From: Massilia sp. UBA2709
GTDB taxonomy: Bacteria; Pseudomonadota; Gammaproteobacteria; Burkholderiales; Burkholderiaceae_D
Assembly (NCBI GenBank): GCA_002354135.1
Contig: DEKZ01000230.1
Location: forward strand, 1,354 to 7,099
DNA length: 5,746 bases
Direction: 5' to 3'
The notes beneath the pieces were generated by a model that saw nothing but the letters and a program-made list of their open reading frames with translations, did not search any database and was not told the DNA's origin. Positions 5,682 to 5,746 of the stretch are shown here, piece after piece. Position 1 is the stretch's first letter, and each line of letters starts with the position of its first letter. Made by a program: the position numbers and the translations under genes.

Positions 5682-5746
5682 TCAGGGCGCCCGCGCGCGC
5701 AGCAGATTATCCACCAAGTCGGCCAGCGCCGCTTGCTCGGCGGCTG
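5682..5746 (-). CDS. C-terminal end of an unidentified gene upstream of selD
   Basis: A minus-strand frame enters from the right edge and ends at TGA 5684-5682, giving 21 full codons that read about AAEQAALADLVDNLLRARAP before the stop. Third codon positions are mostly G or C as in real genes here, and the tail looks like an amphipathic helix. It stops 46 bp before the selD start in the same direction, so one operon is likely. The fragment is too short to identify; an mnmH, selA or senB partner is possible by context only, and a shadow frame cannot be excluded. Confidence 0.45.
   Translation of the reverse strand, partial: AAEQAALADLVDNLLRARAP

Overview
The window reads as chromosomal DNA of a G+C-rich proteobacterium. 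Codon usage, gene content and protein flavour (EgtD/EgtB of proteobacterial type, a SelD closely like the E. coli enzyme, a YihY-family membrane protein, a membrane GGDEF protein) best fit a betaproteobacterium, perhaps Oxalobacteraceae such as Massilia. That placement is inference from style, not from a search. I see no rRNA, tRNA, CRISPR array, insertion sequence or phage gene.

Layout. Bases 1-2953 are a tight plus-strand operon. It holds the 3' part of egtD (histidine trimethyltransferase), then egtB (sulfoxide synthase) 11 bp later, then a YihY/BrkB-family inner-membrane protein whose start overlaps the egtB stop as ATGA. Bases 2954-3057 are a short A+T-richer gap with a small hairpin and a strong Shine-Dalgarno, leading into a 57-residue single-span membrane miniprotein (3058-3231). 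Convergent with it, only 6 bp away, is a minus-strand diguanylate cyclase with six predicted membrane spans and an intact GGEEF site plus an RxxD inhibitory site (3238-4395). Its promoter lies in an A+T-rich island (about 4440-4527). Further right is minus-strand selD (selenophosphate synthetase, 4586-5635). Two abutting inverted repeats lie just after its stop. The last 65 bases hold the C-terminal end of another minus-strand gene, probably co-transcribed with selD.

How the genes work together. EgtD makes hercynine from histidine and SAM. EgtB joins hercynine to a thiol to give the sulfoxide precursor of ergothioneine. The EgtB carries a tandem tyrosine (NSYYN) of the kind described in the cysteine-using EgtB type, so a short pathway without EgtA and EgtC is plausible. 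The yihY-like gene is translationally linked to egtB, but its role there is unknown. SelD supplies selenophosphate. Its nearness to egtDB recalls selenoneine (sen) clusters, but no SenB-like gene is visible and the EgtB looks like an ordinary EgtB, so I treat that only as something to check.

Most of the window is ordinary, well-known biology. The items most worth a second look are the egtB-yihY coupling, the unannotated miniprotein, the egt/selD proximity, the tandem hairpins after selD, and a suspicious all-G/C stretch at the left edge that replaces the conserved EgtD YPTRTE motif.
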